Assembly (NCBI GenBank): GCA_902802105.1
Contig: CADCKR010000016.1
Span: 1 to 64,000 of the forward strand
Source: an uncultured Ruminococcus sp.
GTDB lineage: Bacteria; Bacillota; Clostridia; Oscillospirales; Acutalibacteraceae
Length of the DNA: 64,000 nucleotides
Direction: 5' to 3'
Of the stretch, positions 61,754 to 64,000 are shown piece by piece. The position numbers and the translations under genes are program-made. Below the pieces are notes generated by a model. The model ran no database searches, had not been told where the DNA came from, and saw only the letters and a program-made list of their open reading frames with translations. Every line of letters begins with the position of its first letter. Within the stretch, counting starts at the first letter, position 1.

Positions 61754-63520
61754 TTGATAAGCGGAATCATAACTAAGGTAGCAGGACCTCTGGTAATTGC
61801 CGAGGGAATGCGAAATGCAAATATGTTTGACGTGGTGCGCGTAAGCAAGCAAAGGCTTATCGGCGAGATCATCGAAATGCACGGCGACAAGGCTTCTATT
61901 CAGGTTTATGAGGAGACCTCCGGACTTGGCCCCGGAGAGGTGGTTGAATCTACAGGAGTGCCTCTTTCGGTAGAGCTTGGCCCCGGACTTATCGGTGCTA
62001 TCTACGACGGTATACAGCGCCCGCTGAACGAGATCATGAAGGTGGCAGGAAACAACCTTACAAGAGGAGTTGAAGTGCCCTCACTCGACCACAAGAAAAA
62101 GTGGCATTTCAATCCGAGCATAAAGCCCGGAGCTAAGGTTCAGGCTGGTGACGTTATCGGCACTGTCAACGAAACAAACGCTGTACTCCACAAGATAATG
62201 GTGCCCAACAAGATAAGCGGTACCGTAAAATCTGTAAAGGAGGGCGACTTTACAATAGACGATACTGTTGCAGTTATTGAAAACGACGGCAAGGAAGTCA
62301 ATATAACAATGGCTGTAAAGTGGCCTGTGCGTATTGGCAGACCCTATAAGCGCAAGCTCTCGCCGGATATACTGCTTACAACAGGACAAAGAACGATCGA
62401 CACACTGTTCCCGATAGCAAAGGGCGGTGTTGCCGCTGTTCCCGGTCCTTTCGGTTCGGGCAAGACAGTCGTTCAGCATCAGCTTGCAAAATGGGCAGCT
62501 GCTGATATCATCGTTTACATCGGCTGCGGTGAGCGCGGAAACGAAATGACTGACGTTCTTAACGAGTTCCCTGAGCTGAAAGACCCGAGAACCGGCAACT
62601 CACTCATGGAGCGTACCGTTCTTATAGCAAATACCTCCGATATGCCCGTTGCAGCCCGTGAAGCTTCTATCTATACAGGCATCACCATTGCCGAGTATTT
62701 CAGAGATATGGGCTACACCGTAGCTCTCATGGCAGACTCAACTTCAAGATGGGCTGAGGCTCTCAGAGAGATGTCAGGCCGCCTTGAAGAAATGCCCGGC
62801 GAAGAAGGCTATCCAGCATACCTTGGCAGCCGTCTTGCACAGTTCTATGAGCGCGCAGGCCGTGTTATCGTCAACGGTACAGACGATACAGAGGGTGCGC
62901 TTTCGGTCATCGGCGCCGTTTCACCTCCCGGCGGTGATATTTCAGAGCCGGTATCTCAGGCTACGCTGAGAATCGTCAAGGTTTTCTGGGGACTTGATGC
63001 ATCTCTTGCTTACAAAAGACATTTCCCTGCCATCAACTGGCTGACAAGCTATTCGCTTTACACCGATCAGCTTACAAAATGGTTCAAGGAAAACGCTTCT
63101 GAGGACTTTATGGAGCTTCGCGGAAGGCTCATGTCACTTCTTCAGGATGAGGCAGAGCTTCAGGAGATCGTAAACCTTGTAGGTATGGATGCGCTTTCCT
63201 CAGGCGACAGATTAAAGCTTGAAACAGCCCGTTCCATCCGCGAGGACTATCTGCATCAGAACGCATTCGATTCAATAGATACATACACATCTCTCAAAAA
63301 GCAGGTGCTTATGATGAGAGCTATCCTGCTTTCTTATGACAAGAGCAGTGAAGCGCTGAAAAAGGGCGCAGATATCGACCTGCTCATGGGCATGGATGTC
63401 CGTGAGAGAATAGGCCGTTTCAAATATGTTGAGGAGAGCGACATTGAAACAGAGTTCGGCGCTATCTCCGCAGTTATAGATCAGGAGATCGAGGATGTAA
63501 TCGAAAGGAGTGAGGACTGA
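61754..63520 (+). CDS. V-type ATPase catalytic subunit A
   Basis: 588 residues from a TTG at 61754, chosen because GAGGTG lies 7 bases before it and [18 protein letters not shown] fits family starts; a GTG at 61745 overlaps the ribosome site. P-loop [24 protein letters not shown] with the catalytic Glu, and [23 protein letters not shown] region [12 protein letters not shown]. Hydrolyses ATP to drive, or uses, ion movement. Overlaps subunit B by one base. Confidence 0.96.
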   Translation: MISGIITKVAGPLVIAEGMRNANMFDVVRVSKQRLIGEIIEMHGDKASIQVYEETSGLGPGEVVESTGVPLSVELGPGLIGAIYDGIQRPLNEIMKVAGNNLTRGVEVPSLDHKKKWHFNPSIKPGAKVQAGDVIGTVNETNAVLHKIMVPNKISGTVKSVKEGDFTIDDTVAVIENDGKEVNITMAVKWPVRIGRPYKRKLSPDILLTTGQRTIDTLFPIAKGGVAAVPGPFGSGKTVVQHQLAKWAAADIIVYIGCGERGNEMTDVLNEFPELKDPRTGNSLMERTVLIANTSDMPVAAREASIYTGITIAEYFRDMGYTVALMADSTSRWAEALREMSGRLEEMPGEEGYPAYLGSRLAQFYERAGRVIVNGTDDTEGALSVIGAVSPPGGDISEPVSQATLRIVKVFWGLDASLAYKRHFPAINWLTSYSLYTDQLTKWFKENASEDFMELRGRLMSLLQDEAELQEIVNLVGMDALSSGDRLKLETARSIREDYLHQNAFDSIDTYTSLKKQVLMMRAILLSYDKSSEALKKGADIDLLMGMDVRERIGRFKYVEESDIETEFGAISAVIDQEIEDVIERSED

Positions 63521-64000
63521 TGCCAAAGGAATACCGTACTATACGAGAGGTCGCAGGTCCTCTTATGATGATAAGCGACGTTGACGGCGTAACATATAAC
63601 GAGCTTGGTGAGATAGAGCTTCCCAACGGCGAAAAGCGCCGCTGTCAGGTTCTTGAGGTTGACGGCTCAAATGCGCTTGTTCAGCTTTTCGATTCCGCAG
63701 CCGGCATCAACCTTGCCGAATCAAAGGTTCGTTTTCTCGGCAAGTCGATGGAGCTTCCGGTGTCCTCCGATATGCTTTCACGAGTTTTTGACGGTCTCGG
63801 CAATCCTATTGATGACGGTCCGGCGATCATTCCCGAAAAGCGCCTTGACATAAACGGTACGCCGATGAACCCGGCTGCGCGTGACTATCCGCAGGAGTTT
63901 ATCCAGACCGGCGTTTCGGCTATTGACGGACTTAACACACTTGTAAGAGGTCAGAAGCTGCCTATATTCTCGGCTTCCGGTCTGCCTCATGCACAGCTTG
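63520..64000 (+). CDS. V-type ATPase subunit B (3' end beyond window)
   Basis: 160 residues visible. ATG at 63520 shares one base with the stop of subunit A; GAAAGGAGTGAGG upstream. Begins [19 protein letters not shown], then [13 protein letters not shown] and [20 protein letters not shown], typical of the non-catalytic nucleotide-binding subunit. Truncated by the window edge; subunit D is expected next. Confidence 0.96.
   Translation, partial: MPKEYRTIREVAGPLMMISDVDGVTYNELGEIELPNGEKRRCQVLEVDGSNALVQLFDSAAGINLAESKVRFLGKSMELPVSSDMLSRVFDGLGNPIDDGPAIIPEKRLDINGTPMNPAARDYPQEFIQTGVSAIDGLNTLVRGQKLPIFSASGLPHAQL

Overview
The window looks like the chromosome of an anaerobic, low-to-moderate GC Gram-positive bacterium of the Clostridia, most likely the Ruminococcus/Oscillospiraceae group. 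The support is: sigma-A promoters of TTGACA-17-TATAAT type, strong GGAGG ribosome sites with some TTG starts, a tryptophan T-box, lipobox lipoproteins, a DUF6472 protein, a flavodiiron-rubredoxin protein and a complete V-type ATPase operon. The species cannot be named from sequence reading alone. No rRNA, tRNA, CRISPR array, phage or transposase gene was seen.

Layout. 1-5.9 kb is an accessory-looking stretch: a truncated lipoprotein fusing acetolactate decarboxylase to a HAD phosphatase, a YjbR-EVE protein, a DnaQ-like exonuclease, a PatB-type C-S lyase, and a HipA-like kinase preceded by a broken small gene. 5.9-14.7 kb is the trpEGDCFBA operon behind a T-box with a UGG specifier. Its trpD is interrupted by an internal deletion plus frameshift. 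The operon runs without a visible terminator into a NusG-II / Gx-transporter / ApbE flavin-transfer cluster. 14.7-25.4 kb has an Rrf2 regulator, an M13 metallopeptidase lipoprotein with a MacB-like ABC exporter (the ATPase carries a YQ-rich repeat tail), a DUF1963 protein, an HD-GYP phosphodiesterase, a phosphoesterase and three small uncharacterised proteins. 25.4-32.5 kb holds proBA, an acyl-CoA synthetase-like ligase, carbonic anhydrase, coaX and an MscS channel. 32.5-40.3 kb holds a 1001-residue MORN-repeat protein, a Cof phosphatase, an L,D-transpeptidase and an XRE-regulated ABC-2 exporter.

40.3-49.5 kb is the richest region for unusual proteins: a glycosyltransferase, a winged-helix-like small protein, a large NYN-domain protein, a PHP phosphoesterase co-transcribed with a STAS / APH-like kinase / HATPase fusion, a membrane protein, a zinc-ribbon pseudokinase with PASTA domains and an acyltransferase. 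49.6-56.6 kb is housekeeping: flavodiiron protein, a 49-residue membrane protein, rpsT, a DUF6472 protein, a DUF368/PopT transporter, typA and an exonuclease. 56.9 kb to the end is the V-ATPase operon (G/H-I-K-E-C-F-A-B). The c-ring subunit keeps the residues that bind sodium in Enterococcus hirae NtpK.

Two families of small palindromic repeats are scattered through intergenic DNA. Family 1 has a 62-bp form and a 158-177-bp form built on the same ends (six sites). Family 2 has AAATCAATT-type inverted ends (three sites). One family 1 copy lies in the 5' leader of the M13 peptidase gene, and another supplies the stop codon of the acyltransferase gene. Coordinates, motifs and promoters were read by eye; family names come from recognition of motifs and were not checked by database search.
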